This document shows, piece by piece, positions 10,984 to 25,392 of a stretch of DNA of 58,990 bases. A program made the translations under genes and the position numbers. Source of the stretch: Comamonadaceae bacterium 2FH. Lineage in GTDB: Bacteria > Pseudomonadota > Gammaproteobacteria > Burkholderiales > Burkholderiaceae_C. Below the pieces are notes generated by a model that made no database searches, was not told where the DNA came from, and worked only from the letters and a program-made list of their open reading frames with translations. How positions within the stretch are numbered: position 1 is the stretch's first letter; each line of letters starts with the position of its first letter. The stretch is taken from assembly GCA_005503335.1 (NCBI GenBank), contig SCMQ01000033.1:1-58990 (forward strand), written 5' to 3'.

Positions 10984-11354
10984 GGCCGGCGGTCCAGCAG
11001 TTCGCGCACCCGCTGGACCAGCTCCTTGGTCGAGAAGGGCTTGGTCATGTAGCCGTCGGCGCCCAGGGCCAGGCCCTTGGCGACATCGGTCTCGCGCCCC
11101 CTGGCGGTCAGCATCAGGATCAGCGTGTCCTTGAGCTGCTCGTCGGCCCGCACCTCCTGGCACACCTCGAAGCCCGTCTTGCCGGGCATCATCACGTCCA
11201 GCAGCACCAGCTGCGGGCGCTCGCGCCGGATCGCCGCCATCGCCTCCAGGCCGTCGCGCGCGACCGTCACCTCGTAGGCCTCGCGCCTGAGCAGGTATTC
11301 GAGCGAGATCACGATGTTGGGCTCGTCGTCGGCGATCAGTATCTTGTACGTCAT
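10980..11354 (-). CDS. Single-domain (receiver-only) response regulator
   Basis: This 124-residue protein is one complete CheY-like receiver: acidic pocket ADDEPN (residues 8-13), phospho-acceptor Asp in LVLLDVMMPG (residue ~53), switch Thr in LTARG and conserved Lys in MTKPF. There is no DNA-binding or enzymatic output domain; the chain ends just after the last helix (ELLDRRP). It overlaps the upstream kinase stop (ATGA) and the downstream exonuclease GTG, so it is almost certainly the partner of the CrbS-like kinase. In the described CrbS/CrbR systems the regulator has a LuxR-type DNA-binding domain, so here the output must go through a protein contact, perhaps the exonuclease fusion, or another component. 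Confidence 0.92.
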   Translation of the reverse strand: MTYKILIADDEPNIVISLEYLLRREAYEVTVARDGLEAMAAIRRERPQLVLLDVMMPGKTGFEVCQEVRADEQLKDTLILMLTARGRETDVAKGLALGADGYMTKPFSTKELVQRVRELLDRRP

Positions 11355-14137
11355 GGGGCGTCTCCTGCCTGCTGAAGCTCGTCCTGCCCGGCCTCCCCGC
11401 CCGGCGCGCGCCAGGGCAGCCGGAACAGGAAGCGCGCGCCGCGGCCGGGCTCGGACTCGACCCAGAGCCGCCCGCCGAAATGGGCGACGATCTGGCGGCT
11501 GATCGGCAGGCCCAGCCCCGTGCCCTGGGGACGGCGGGCCTGGTCGCCGCCCTGGCGGAATTTCTCGAAGATCAGCGCCTGCTGCTCGGGCGGCACGCCC
11601 GGCCCATTGTCCTGCACCGCCACCGTCAGGCCCGCGGCGTCGGTGGACAGGGTCACTTCGACCCGCCCGGCCTGGGGTGGCAGGAACTTGGCCGCGTTGG
11701 ACAGCAGGTTCAGCACGACCTGCGTCAGGCGGTCCGCATCGGCGCGGATCACGACCGGGGGCCCCGGCGGCAGGCTCAGGCTGAGCTCGGCCCCGCGCTC
11801 GCGGAACATCTCGGCCGTGGTCTGCATGGCCTGGCTCAGCAGCCGGCCCATGTCCACCTCGCTGTTGTGCCACTCGGCATGGCCCGACTCGATCTTGGCC
11901 ATGTCCAGCACCTGGTTCACGAGGCGGGTCAGGCGCTCGGTCTCGGCGACGACGATGCCCAGGAACTGCTGGCGCTGCGGTGCCGGCATCTCGGCATCCT
12001 CGAGCATCAGCTCGGCCAGGGCGCGGATCGAGGTCAGCGGCGTGCGCAGCTCGTGCGTGACCGAGGACATGAAGTCGTCCTTGAGCCGGTCCAGGCTCTT
12101 GAGCTGCTCGTTGGCGGCGCGCAGCTCCCGCGTGGCCTGCTCGAGCGAGCGCGATTTCTGCTCGAGCTCGAGCGAGTGGGCGCGCAGCTGCGAGGCCTCC
12201 TGCAGGATCTGCACCACGTCCTCCAGCGCGAGTGGCTCCTCCTCGACGGCCGAGGCCACCATCACGCGCGCCGAGGCGCTGCCGATCGCGCCCGCGAGCT
12301 GGGTCTCGACGAACTGGACCAGCCGGGCGTCGGGCGCGATCTGCGCCACCCCGTCCACGCCGGCCTGGCGCGCATAGTCGTCGAACAGCTGCTGGGCCCC
12401 GGGCTCGCCGAGAAAGCGCGCGGCCAGCGCCTGCAGGTCCTGCACCCGGGCGCGCCCGCGCCAGAACACGGGGCCGCTGGTCTGGCTGCGCCCGAACACG
12501 TCCACGAACAGCAGGGCCTGGCTGGCCTCGGCGGCGTTCGGGCTGCGCCACAGCGAGACGCCCACGTAGGCGCCCAGGTTGGCCAGCAGGCTCCAGAACA
12601 GCGAATGGCTCAGGTTGTCCAGCCCGCTCAGGCCCAGCAGCTGCTCGGGCTTGAGCAGCGCGATGCCCCAGGGCCCCTCGGACAGGAAGCCGCCCGCCAA
12701 CCAGCCCGACTTGGCCAGCGAGGGCAGCATCAGCGTGTAGACCCAGAGGCCGAAGCCCAGCAGCAGCCCGGCCATGGCGCCACCGCGCGTGGCTCCCTTC
12801 CAGTACATGCCGCCGAGCAGGGCCGGCGCGAACTGCGCCACGGCCGCGAAGCTGATCAGGCCGATGCTGACCAGGGCATAGGCCTCGCCCGCGAGCTGGA
12901 AATAGGCGTAGCCGAGCAGCAGCACCAGCACGATGGCGACGCGCCTGATGCCCAGCAGCAGGCCCGTCAGGTCGCGCCCCGCACGCGCGCCGAAGCGGCG
13001 CGTGCGCAGCAGCAGCGGCATCACGAGGTCGTTGCAGACCATGCTGGCCACGGCGATGGTCTCGACGATCACCATGCCGGTGGCCGCCGACAGGCCGCCG
13101 ACGAAGGCCAGCAGGGCCAGCGCCAACTGCCCGTGCGCCAGTGGCAGCGAGAGCACGAAGGCCTCGGGGTCCATGCGGCCCGGGCCGAAGACCAGCCCCC
13201 CGCCCAGCGCGATCGGCAGCACGAACAGGTTGATCAGCAGCAGGTAGAGCGGAAACACCCAGACCGCGCGGCGCAGGTGCCGCTCGTCGACGTTCTCGAC
13301 CACCATGACCTGGAACTGCCTGGGCAGCAGGATCACCGACAGCATGGACAGCAGCATCAGCGCGAACCACTGGCCCCAGGCGAAGGGCGCGCCGACAGCC
13401 GAGGGCAGCAGCTGGGCCAGCGACGGAACGGCCTGGGCGCGCGTGAAGATGTCGCCCACGCCCGCGAACAGACCGTAGCTCACGAACAGCCCCACGGCCA
13501 GGAACGCCAGCAGCTTGAGCAGCGACTCGAAGGCAATCGCCGCGACCAGGCCCTCGTGGCGCTCGCTGGCGTCGAGGTGGCGCGCGCCGAACACCATGGT
13601 GAAGCCGGCCAGCACCAGCGCGAAGTACAGCGTGCTGTCGCGCCACCAGGGCCCGGGCGGCGGCAGCGCCTCGCCCAGCGGCACGGTCAGCAGGGCATAG
13701 CCGCCGGACACGGCCTTGAGCTGCAGCGCGATGTAGGGCAGGATGCCCACCACCGTGATCAGCGTAACCAGGCCCGCCAGCAGCGGGCTCTTGCCGTAGC
13801 GGCTGCCGATGAAGTCGGCGATCGAGGTGATGCGGTAGCTGCGCGCGATGCGGATCATCTTGCGCACCACCACCCAGGCCAGCACCATGGCCAGCGTGGG
13901 ACCGAGGTAGATCGGCAGGAACCACGGGCCCGAGGAGGCGGCCCGCCCCACGCTGCCGAAATAGGTCCAGGCCGAGCAATAGACCGCCATCGACAGCGCA
14001 TAGACCCAGGGGTTGGCGATGATGGAGCGGCCCTGGGCCGCGCGCCGGTCGCCGTAGAGGGCCACGGCAAACAGCCACAGCAGGTAGGCGAACGAGGTGC
14101 CGACGACCAGCGGGGCGGGCAGCATGGAGGCGCTCAC
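11351..14137 (-). CDS. CrbS-like sodium/solute-symporter histidine kinase
   Basis: This 928-residue hybrid joins an SLC5/SSS transporter module (about residues 8-530, ~13 hydrophobic segments, with SITSIADFIGSRYG-like motif YRITSIADFIGSRYGKS at 101-117) to a STAC-type linker (~540-650) and a coiled coil (~650-685). A complete histidine kinase follows: H-box SSVTHELRTP with His695, N-box around N814, G1 DNGPGVPP at 843-850 and G2 GTGLGLPIS from 872. CrbS-type kinases control acetyl-CoA synthetase expression (the acetate switch) in vibrios and pseudomonads. The GTG start at 14137 overlaps the upstream stop (GTGA) exactly as the GTG of the exonuclease gene does; an ATG four codons later is an alternative. 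An ActP-type acetate symporter operon lies directly upstream, which supports a link to acetate or short carboxylates. Confidence 0.92.
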   Translation of the reverse strand: MSASMLPAPLVVGTSFAYLLWLFAVALYGDRRAAQGRSIIANPWVYALSMAVYCSAWTYFGSVGRAASSGPWFLPIYLGPTLAMVLAWVVVRKMIRIARSYRITSIADFIGSRYGKSPLLAGLVTLITVVGILPYIALQLKAVSGGYALLTVPLGEALPPPGPWWRDSTLYFALVLAGFTMVFGARHLDASERHEGLVAAIAFESLLKLLAFLAVGLFVSYGLFAGVGDIFTRAQAVPSLAQLLPSAVGAPFAWGQWFALMLLSMLSVILLPRQFQVMVVENVDERHLRRAVWVFPLYLLLINLFVLPIALGGGLVFGPGRMDPEAFVLSLPLAHGQLALALLAFVGGLSAATGMVIVETIAVASMVCNDLVMPLLLRTRRFGARAGRDLTGLLLGIRRVAIVLVLLLGYAYFQLAGEAYALVSIGLISFAAVAQFAPALLGGMYWKGATRGGAMAGLLLGFGLWVYTLMLPSLAKSGWLAGGFLSEGPWGIALLKPEQLLGLSGLDNLSHSLFWSLLANLGAYVGVSLWRSPNAAEASQALLFVDVFGRSQTSGPVFWRGRARVQDLQALAARFLGEPGAQQLFDDYARQAGVDGVAQIAPDARLVQFVETQLAGAIGSASARVMVASAVEEEPLALEDVVQILQEASQLRAHSLELEQKSRSLEQATRELRAANEQLKSLDRLKDDFMSSVTHELRTPLTSIRALAELMLEDAEMPAPQRQQFLGIVVAETERLTRLVNQVLDMAKIESGHAEWHNSEVDMGRLLSQAMQTTAEMFRERGAELSLSLPPGPPVVIRADADRLTQVVLNLLSNAAKFLPPQAGRVEVTLSTDAAGLTVAVQDNGPGVPPEQQALIFEKFRQGGDQARRPQGTGLGLPISRQIVAHFGGRLWVESEPGRGARFLFRLPWRAPGGEAGQDELQQAGDAP

Positions 14138-14397
14138 TCGGGCATCCGCTCCACCAGCCAGCCCAGCGCCGCGATCAGCAGGCCCCAGAGCACGAACAGC
14201 GCGACGACGAACAGCGGCACGCCCCAGACCGTGAGGCCTAGGTTCCAGAGGGCCAGCAGGGGGAAGTTCAGCAGCAGCGCACCGCCGACGAACAGGGCCA
14301 GCAGGCGCTGGGCATCCAGTCGCTTGAACACGGTGTTCTCCTTGGCGGGCGGCGCCGGGGCCGCGGGGGCCTGAGCCGGATTGTGTCGGCGCGCCAT
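14134..14397 (-). CDS. Small two-helix membrane protein
   Basis: This 87-residue protein has a Pro/Ala-rich basic N-terminus (residues 1-25), then two hydrophobic helices (about 32-52 and 58-80) separated by a short turn, ending LVERMPE. The topology is that of a small inner-membrane hairpin protein. Its ATG overlaps the DUF294 stop by 1 nt and its stop overlaps the kinase GTG, so it is stoichiometrically coupled to both. It may be an accessory subunit of the SSS-kinase, comparable in size with DUF485/DUF4212 partners of other SSS transporters, but I do not recognise a named family. Confidence 0.75.
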   Translation of the reverse strand: MARRHNPAQAPAAPAPPAKENTVFKRLDAQRLLALFVGGALLLNFPLLALWNLGLTVWGVPLFVVALFVLWGLLIAALGWLVERMPE

Positions 14398-15890
14398 CAG
14401 CTGTCAAGCCGGTAGTGCAGGCGCAGCTGCTGGCGGAAGCGCTTGATGATCAGCAGCGCGTCCTTCAGCAGGTCGCGGTCCAGCGTGCCCAGGCTGGACA
14501 GCGGCAGGAGGTTGTCGAGCGGCAGGCCCAGCTGCTTCTGGCGCAGGTGGTTGCGCAGCCTCAGGCCCATCAGGAAATGCAGCACCTCGACCAAGTCGCG
14601 CGCCAGGTCCTGCGCCAGCTGGCCGCGCGTCGCCAGGGCACGCAGCCTGGCCGCCGTGCCGACCTCGTCCAGCCGCGCCTCCAGCGCCAGCGCGCGTGCG
14701 CCGTGCACGATGGGGAAGGTGCCGAGCTTCTTGAGGTCGAAAGGCGGCTCCTCGCGCCCACCCAGCGCGGCCAGCCTTGCCCACCAGGGGCCCGCTTCGC
14801 TGAACTGCTCGATCGCCCCGACGAAGCGCGCGAAGAAGGCGTCGCTGCCGGCCAGGATGCGGTGCAGATGGTCCCTGGCCTCGCGCAGCAGGGCCGCGTC
14901 CCCCGCCACCGCCCGCGCGTCCATGAAGATGGCCAGGTTCAGCGGCCCCTCGGGCTCGGCGCCGTAGAGCCATTGCCTGATGCTGTCGCGAAAGCCGGCC
15001 AGCGGCTGGCACCAGAGCGGCCGCGTCAGCATGATCTCGCCCGGGCAGGGCGGGTAGCCCAGGTCGGTCAGGGCCTCGCTGAAACGCCGCACGCTCTGCG
15101 CGAGCTCGGGGCAGGCATAGCCGTCGCGCAGCAGCAGGGCATTGTCCTGGTCGGTCTTGAGCGCCTGCTCGCCGCGCCCTTCGCTGCCCATGACGAGCAG
15201 GCAGCTGTTGCGCACCAGCTCCGCCGGCGCGACGAAGGACCAGAGACGCGCAAAAATCTGCCGATTGAGCTCGCTCACGAGGCCGCAGATCAGCTCTATC
15301 CTGGCGCCGCCGCCCTGCAGCAGCGCGACCAGTCCGTCCACCTGCCGCGCGGCGGCCTTGAGCGCATCGAGCGAGCCGGCCTGCTCGACCTGCAGCGCGA
15401 TCAGGTGCGAGTGGTTGGAGACGAAGCCCATCAGGTCGAGCTGGCTCAGCACCCCGAGGATCTCGTCGCCCTCGCGCACCAGCACGCGGTGCACGCGGTG
15501 GCGGATCATGGCCAGCAGGGCCTCGGAGAGCTCGGCGTCGGGCGGCAGCGCGACCAGGTCGAACTGCGCCACCTCGCGCACCGCGAGTTCCTGCGGCGGC
15601 ACCCCGCGCAGCAGGGCGTCGCGCAGGTCGGTGGTCGTGAACATGCCGATGCGCTGCGCGCCGTCGCGCGCGTCGCGCACCAGCGCATGGGTCTGCCCCT
15701 GCTGCGCCAGCAGGCGGCACAGCGAGACCAGGTCCATCCCGCCGTCGACGACCAGGGGCTGGCGCAGGTAGGCGTCGCGCACCCGCACCATCATCAGCGA
15801 GAGGAACTCGCGGCTGCCGTGCAGCAGGGCCTGCTCGTCGGTGCCCAGGCGGTCGAAGGGCGGAGCGTCTAAACGGAAATCGTCTGGCAC
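14397..15890 (-). CDS. CBS-pair / DUF294 nucleotidyltransferase-like protein
   Basis: This 497-residue cytosolic protein has a tandem CBS pair (about 35-160), a class that usually binds adenine nucleotides. The DUF294 nucleotidyltransferase-like domain follows: G235-S236 in VMGSEGRGEQ, then D247 and D249 in TDQDNALL, the GS-x(10)-DxD arrangement of Pol-beta-fold transferases such as GlnD and GlnE. A helical DUF294 C-terminal domain occupies ~350-490. No cyclic-nucleotide-binding domain precedes the CBS pair, unlike many COG2905 members. The catalytic pattern looks intact, so transfer of a nucleotide to a protein or RNA is possible; the substrate is unknown. It is the first gene of the five-gene overlapping operon ending with the exonuclease. 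Confidence 0.88.
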   Translation of the reverse strand: MPDDFRLDAPPFDRLGTDEQALLHGSREFLSLMMVRVRDAYLRQPLVVDGGMDLVSLCRLLAQQGQTHALVRDARDGAQRIGMFTTTDLRDALLRGVPPQELAVREVAQFDLVALPPDAELSEALLAMIRHRVHRVLVREGDEILGVLSQLDLMGFVSNHSHLIALQVEQAGSLDALKAAARQVDGLVALLQGGGARIELICGLVSELNRQIFARLWSFVAPAELVRNSCLLVMGSEGRGEQALKTDQDNALLLRDGYACPELAQSVRRFSEALTDLGYPPCPGEIMLTRPLWCQPLAGFRDSIRQWLYGAEPEGPLNLAIFMDARAVAGDAALLREARDHLHRILAGSDAFFARFVGAIEQFSEAGPWWARLAALGGREEPPFDLKKLGTFPIVHGARALALEARLDEVGTAARLRALATRGQLAQDLARDLVEVLHFLMGLRLRNHLRQKQLGLPLDNLLPLSSLGTLDRDLLKDALLIIKRFRQQLRLHYRLDS

Positions 15891-15904
15891 GGCGGCGTCC
15901 CGTC

Positions 15905-15940
15905 AAAAAAGGACTGCGGGCGGGGCTGCCGCAGTCCTTT
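15905..15940 (-). terminator. Terminator of the DUF485-ActP operon
   Basis: A 12-bp perfect stem (aaaggactgcgg / ccgcagtccttt, 9-nt loop) is followed on the minus strand by a run of T. It separates the symporter operon from the DUF294-CrbS operon, so the two are transcribed independently. Confidence 0.88.
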
Positions 15941-15985
15941 CAGCTTAGCGCAGGCGCGGCAGCAGTGCCTGCGCCGCGGCCAGCC

Positions 15986-17710
15986 TCAGTGCCCCGAGGC
16001 GGCCTCGGCTCCGATGCCGGTCTCCGACCGCACCTGCTGCGCGAGGAAGCCGGCGCGGTCCCGGCGCGCCTGCGCGCCCCTGTCGAGCAGCGAGACCAGC
16101 CAGATGCCGACGAAGGCGAGGCTCATCGAGAACAGGGCCGGCGAGGCATAGGGGAACAGGGCCGAGCCCTTGGGATTGCCGAGCGTCGCTTCCCAGACCG
16201 AGGGCGAGACCACGGTCAGCACCACCGAGGAAATCAGGCCGAGAAAGCCGCCGACCACCGCCCCCTTGGTCGTGCAGTCCTTCCACAGCACCGACATGAA
16301 CAGCACCGGGAAGTTGGCCGAGGCCGCGATCGCGAAGGCCAGCGAGACCATGAAGGCGATGTTCTGCTTCTCGAACACGATGCCCAGCGCGACCGCGAGC
16401 ACGCCCAGCGCGATCGTGGTCATCTTCGAGATGCGCAGTTCGGACGCGCTGTCGGCCTTGCCCTGCTTGATCACCGTGGCGTAGAGGTCGTGCGAGACCG
16501 CCGAGGCGCCGGACAGTGTGAGGCCAGCCACCACCGCCAGGATCGTCGCGAAGGCCACGGCCGAGATGAAGCCCAGGAACACGTTGCCGCCCACCGCGTT
16601 GGCCAGGTGCACGGCCGCCATGTTGCCGCCGCCCACCAGGCCGCCCTTGGCGTCGAGGAACTGCGGGTTGGTCAGCACGAAGGTGATCGCGCCGAAGCCG
16701 ATGATGAAGGTCAGCAGGTAGAAGTAGCCGATCCAGCCGGTGGCCCACATCACGGACTTGCGCGCCTCCTTGGCGCTGGGCACGGTGAAGAAGCGCATCA
16801 GGATGTGCGGCAGGCCGGCCGTGCCGAACATCAGCGCCATGCCGAAGCTGATCGCCGAGACCGGGTCCTTCACGAAGTTGCCCGGGCCCATGATGGACTG
16901 GCCGGCGGCGGCGGCCTGCTCGGGCGCCTGGCCCGCAGCGCCGGCCAGGCCGGCCTTGATCTCGACCGCCTTGGCGAACATGGCCTCGGGGCTGAAGCCG
17001 AACTGCCACAGCACCATGAAGGCCATGAACGAGGCGCCGCCGAGCAGCAGGCAGGCCTTGATGATCTGCACCCAGGTGGTCGCCGTCATGCCGCCGAACA
17101 GCACGTAGACCATCATCAGCGCGCCGACGATGACCACCGCCATCCAGTACTCGAGGCCGAACAGCAGCTTGATCAGCTGGCCGGCGCCGACCATCTGCGC
17201 GATCAGGTAGAAGGCCACGACGACCAAGGTACCGGAGGCCGCGAAGATGCGCACCGGCGTCTGCTTGAAGCGGAACGCCGCCACGTCGGCGAAGGTGAAC
17301 TTGCCGAGGTTGCGCAGCCGCTCGGCCATCAGGAAGGTGATGACCGGCCAGCCGACCAGGAAGCCGATCGAGTAGATCAGGCCGTCGAAGCCGCTGGCCA
17401 TCACGGCCGCGGAAATGCCGAGGAAGGAGGCCGCCGACATGTAGTCGCCGGCAATCGCGAGGCCGTTCTGGAAGCCGGTGATACCGCCGCCGGCGGTGTA
17501 GAAGTCGGCCGCGGACTTGGTCCTGGCCGCCGCCCACTTGGTGATGAACAGCGTGCCGATCACGAACACGCCGAACATGCCGATCGCGGTCCAGTTGGTG
17601 GCCTGCTTCTGCGCCTGGCCCAGGTCTGCGCCGGCCGCCCAGGCGGCCGAAACGCCGCACAGGGCGAGCAGGGCCAGCAGGCGTCGTGCGGTATCGGTGT
17701 TGCGGCTCAT
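15986..17710 (-). CDS. actP: Sodium:solute symporter, ActP/acetate-permease type
   Basis: This 574-residue SSS-family transporter has an N-terminal hydrophobic leader (about residues 8-24, ending AWAAG) and then ~13 hydrophobic segments. The family core is plain: [31 protein letters not shown] at about 55-85 and [21 protein letters not shown] near the middle. ActP carries acetate and related short carboxylates (glycolate, pyruvate) with cations. The ATG (17710) overlaps the DUF485 stop by 4 nt, the standard yjcH-actP pairing. Two overlap-free alternatives upstream in the same frame lack family sequence. Closest candidate substrate is acetate, but pyruvate or propionate carriers of this subfamily look similar. 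Confidence 0.9.
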   Translation of the reverse strand: MSRNTDTARRLLALLALCGVSAAWAAGADLGQAQKQATNWTAIGMFGVFVIGTLFITKWAAARTKSAADFYTAGGGITGFQNGLAIAGDYMSAASFLGISAAVMASGFDGLIYSIGFLVGWPVITFLMAERLRNLGKFTFADVAAFRFKQTPVRIFAASGTLVVVAFYLIAQMVGAGQLIKLLFGLEYWMAVVIVGALMMVYVLFGGMTATTWVQIIKACLLLGGASFMAFMVLWQFGFSPEAMFAKAVEIKAGLAGAAGQAPEQAAAAGQSIMGPGNFVKDPVSAISFGMALMFGTAGLPHILMRFFTVPSAKEARKSVMWATGWIGYFYLLTFIIGFGAITFVLTNPQFLDAKGGLVGGGNMAAVHLANAVGGNVFLGFISAVAFATILAVVAGLTLSGASAVSHDLYATVIKQGKADSASELRISKMTTIALGVLAVALGIVFEKQNIAFMVSLAFAIAASANFPVLFMSVLWKDCTTKGAVVGGFLGLISSVVLTVVSPSVWEATLGNPKGSALFPYASPALFSMSLAFVGIWLVSLLDRGAQARRDRAGFLAQQVRSETGIGAEAASGH

Positions 17711-18015
17711 TTCAGCGCTCCCTTGACCACGGCGTCGGTGAGGTCGTCGAACTCGCGGTTGGCGCGCCTGACGTAGAAGGCGGTGATCACGATCGTGAAG
17801 ACGATGACGCCGAAGCCGATCGGAATCCCTATGGTCATGACACCCGCACCGAGCTTTTGCGAGAGGAAGGGCTTGTTGAAGGCCACCAGCAGGATGAAGC
17901 CGTAGTACACGACCATCATGGCCAGGGTCAGCCACCAACCCAGGCTGGAACGCCTGGTCTTGAGCTCCTGGTATTTCGGATTGCTGACAATCCGTTGAAC
18001 CACATCGTCTTCCAT
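17707..18015 (-). CDS. DUF485 small membrane partner of ActP
   Basis: This 102-residue protein (YjcH-like, DUF485) has the typical hydrophilic N-terminus with the [22 protein letters not shown] motif. Two transmembrane helices follow (about 27-49 and 60-82), then a charged tail. It is the conserved co-transcribed partner of ActP-type symporters. The ATG at 18015 is chosen over one 15 codons upstream because a ggag Shine-Dalgarno sits 6 nt before it and family members start here. The ~157 bp upstream, to the ghrA stop, should contain the operon promoter; I see no clear operator there. Confidence 0.88.
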   Translation of the reverse strand: MEDDVVQRIVSNPKYQELKTRRSSLGWWLTLAMMVVYYGFILLVAFNKPFLSQKLGAGVMTIGIPIGFGVIVFTIVITAFYVRRANREFDDLTDAVVKGALK

Positions 18016-18148
18016 ATCGTCTCCATTGGTGATCTGGGACCGAAGGCTACGTGAAGCCACTTACCCTGTGCTTACCAAGGAACGAGTCAATATGCAGGGC
18101 CAGGCGGCGTGGTGCGCCCAGACGGTAACAGCTTGCGGTCCGGACGTA

Positions 18149-18173
18149 AACCCGGCAACGGCCCTGCCGGGTT
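18149..18173 (-). terminator. Terminator-like hairpin abutting the ghrA stop
   Basis: A 9-bp perfect stem (aacccggca / tgccgggtt, 7-nt loop) directly follows the dehydrogenase stop codon on the minus strand, with only TTTA after it. Probably a terminator of modest strength. Confidence 0.5.
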
Positions 18174-19093
18174 CAGTAGCCGCGCGCCGGATCGACGATG
18201 CCGGCGATGGGCTCGCCGCGCTCGAGCGTCGCGATCTTGCCCGCGATCTGGGCAATGCTTTCCTCGCGCAGCGTGCGCGCCGAGGTGTGCGGCGTGACCG
18301 TGATCTTCGGATGGGTCCAGAACGGGTGGCCGGCCGGCAGCGGCTCGGTGCGGAACACGTCGAGCGTGGCGCCGGCCAGCTGGCCGCTGTCGAGCAGCGC
18401 GATCAGGTCCTCATCCACCAGGTGGGCGCCGCGCGCCACGTTGATCAGGTAGCCCCCGGGCTTGAGGCGCGAGAGCGTGGCGCGGTTCAGGATGCCCTCG
18501 GTCTCGGGCGTGAGCGGCAGCAGGTTGACCAGCACGCGGCTGGCGGCGAGGAAGTCGTCGAACTGCGCCGGGCCGGCAAAGCAGCGAACGTCGTCCAGCG
18601 CCTTGGGCGAGCGGCTCCAGCCCATGACCGGGAACTCGAACACGCGCAGCGCGCGCGCCACGCGCTCGCCGAGCACGCCCAGGCCCATGACGCCGACGGG
18701 GAAGTCGGCCCGCGCACGCGGCTTGCGGTAGGACCACTTGCCCTGTTTGACATCGGCCTCGTAACCGTCGAATTCGCGAAAATGTCGGATCACGGCGTGG
18801 CAGACATACTCGGCCATCTGCACCGACATGCCCGCATCGTCGAGGCGCACCACCTGGGCGCCCGGCGGCAGGCGCAGCAGCATCAGCGCGTCGACGCCGG
18901 CGCCGATGTTGAACAGCGCCTTGAGCTGCGGCTGCTCGTCGAGAAAGGCCTGGGGCGGGGCCCAGACCACGGCGTAGTCGGCCGGCGCGGCGCCGGGCTG
19001 CCAGAGTTCGACCAAGGCCTCGGGCAGAGCCGCGCGCAGGCCGGCCAGCCAGGGCTCGGCCTTGGTATCGGTACAGCAGAAAGTGATCTTCAT
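18173..19093 (-). CDS. ghrA: Glyoxylate/hydroxypyruvate reductase A-like 2-hydroxyacid dehydrogenase
   Basis: This 306-residue NAD(P)-dependent D-2-hydroxyacid dehydrogenase resembles GhrA, which reduces glyoxylate and hydroxypyruvate. The Rossmann dinucleotide motif VGVMGLGVLGERVARAL is near residue 135, and the catalytic set reads NVARGAHLVDEDLIALLDSGQLAGATLDVF (Arg, then the Glu/Asp region) with the late His in ITVTPHTSA. The N-terminal catalytic domain has the GhrA-like NIGAGVDALM. The gene stands alone between the acetate-transport operon and mccA. A role in glyoxylate removal would fit a cell using acetate, but that is inference. Confidence 0.85.
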   Translation of the reverse strand: MKITFCCTDTKAEPWLAGLRAALPEALVELWQPGAAPADYAVVWAPPQAFLDEQPQLKALFNIGAGVDALMLLRLPPGAQVVRLDDAGMSVQMAEYVCHAVIRHFREFDGYEADVKQGKWSYRKPRARADFPVGVMGLGVLGERVARALRVFEFPVMGWSRSPKALDDVRCFAGPAQFDDFLAASRVLVNLLPLTPETEGILNRATLSRLKPGGYLINVARGAHLVDEDLIALLDSGQLAGATLDVFRTEPLPAGHPFWTHPKITVTPHTSARTLREESIAQIAGKIATLERGEPIAGIVDPARGY

Positions 19094-19130
19094 GGGCGCC
19101 GAGCGTAGCCGCTTTCGCGCGGCTGAGCCG

Positions 19131-21125
<1,995 letters not shown>

Positions 21126-21142
21126 GGTGTGTCTCCCGCGGC

Positions 21143-21268
<126 letters not shown>

Positions 21269-21283
21269 GTGGTCTCCGTTCCC

Positions 21284-22063
21284 TCAGGCCAGCCAGCCCG
21301 GTTTGCGCTTTTGCAGGAAGGCCTGCACGCCCTCCTTGCCCTCGGCGCTGGCGCGTATGTCGGCGATGCCCTCGACCGTGCTGGCGATCAAGGGCGCGTC
21401 GATCTCGCGCCCCGCCACCTGCTGCACCAGGCGCTTGGCCTCACGCACGGCGTTGGGGCTGGCGCCCACCAGGGCCTGGGTCAGCTCGGCCAGCTTGGCG
21501 TCCAGCGCCTCGGCCGGCACCAGCTCGTGCACCAAGCCTATGCGCAGCGCCTCGGCCGCCGAGAAGCGCTCGGCCGTCAGGAAGTAGCGCTGGGCCGCGC
21601 GCGCGCCCATGGCGCGGATCACGTAGGGGCTGATGGTGGCGGGGATCAGGCCCAGCTTGACCTCGCTGAGGCAGTAGTTGGCGCTGTCCACGCTGACGGC
21701 CATGTCGCAGGCCGCGACCAGGCCCATGCCGCCGGCGAACACGTCGCCCTGCACCCGGGCGATGGTCGGCTTGGGGCAGTCGTGGATCACGCGCAGCATC
21801 TCGGCGAGCTTGCCGGCGTCGGCCAGGTTCTGCTCGCGCGTGTAGTCGGCCATGCGCCGCATCCAGTTCAGGTCGGCGCCGGCGCAAAAGGCTGGGCCGT
21901 TGGCCGCGAGCACGATGGCACGCACCTCGGTGCGCGCGCCCAGCGCGCCGAAGGCCTGGGTCAGCTCGGCGATAACCTCGTCGTTGAAGGCATTGCGCAC
22001 CTCGGGGCGGTTCAGCGTGAGCTGGGCCACGCCGCCGGATTCGGAGAGGGTCAGGTATTGCAT
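21284..22063 (-). CDS. liuC: Methylglutaconyl-CoA hydratase (enoyl-CoA hydratase family)
   Basis: This 259-residue crotonase-fold enzyme has the family features: LTLNRPEVRNAFNDEVI near the start, the oxyanion loop around AFCAGADLNWMRRMADY (residues ~58-75), and VFAGGMGLVAACDMAVS for the second oxyanion and catalytic region (about 108-125). LGLIPATISPYVI follows, as in liu-operon hydratases. It hydrates 3-methylglutaconyl-CoA to HMG-CoA between methylcrotonyl-CoA carboxylase and HMG-CoA lyase. Position between mccB and mccA is the standard liu order, which makes this assignment better than generic enoyl-CoA hydratase. Confidence 0.9.
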   Translation of the reverse strand: MQYLTLSESGGVAQLTLNRPEVRNAFNDEVIAELTQAFGALGARTEVRAIVLAANGPAFCAGADLNWMRRMADYTREQNLADAGKLAEMLRVIHDCPKPTIARVQGDVFAGGMGLVAACDMAVSVDSANYCLSEVKLGLIPATISPYVIRAMGARAAQRYFLTAERFSAAEALRIGLVHELVPAEALDAKLAELTQALVGASPNAVREAKRLVQQVAGREIDAPLIASTVEGIADIRASAEGKEGVQAFLQKRKPGWLA

Positions 22064-22066
22064 GGC

Positions 22067-25392
<3,326 letters not shown>

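Noticed and set aside
10980-14078. 1032-codon minus-strand frame that ends in the response regulator
   Set aside because: The first ~900 codons are out of frame with the CrbS-like gene and Arg/Gly/Ala-rich. Only the last 125 codons, from ATG 11354, are real (the receiver protein).
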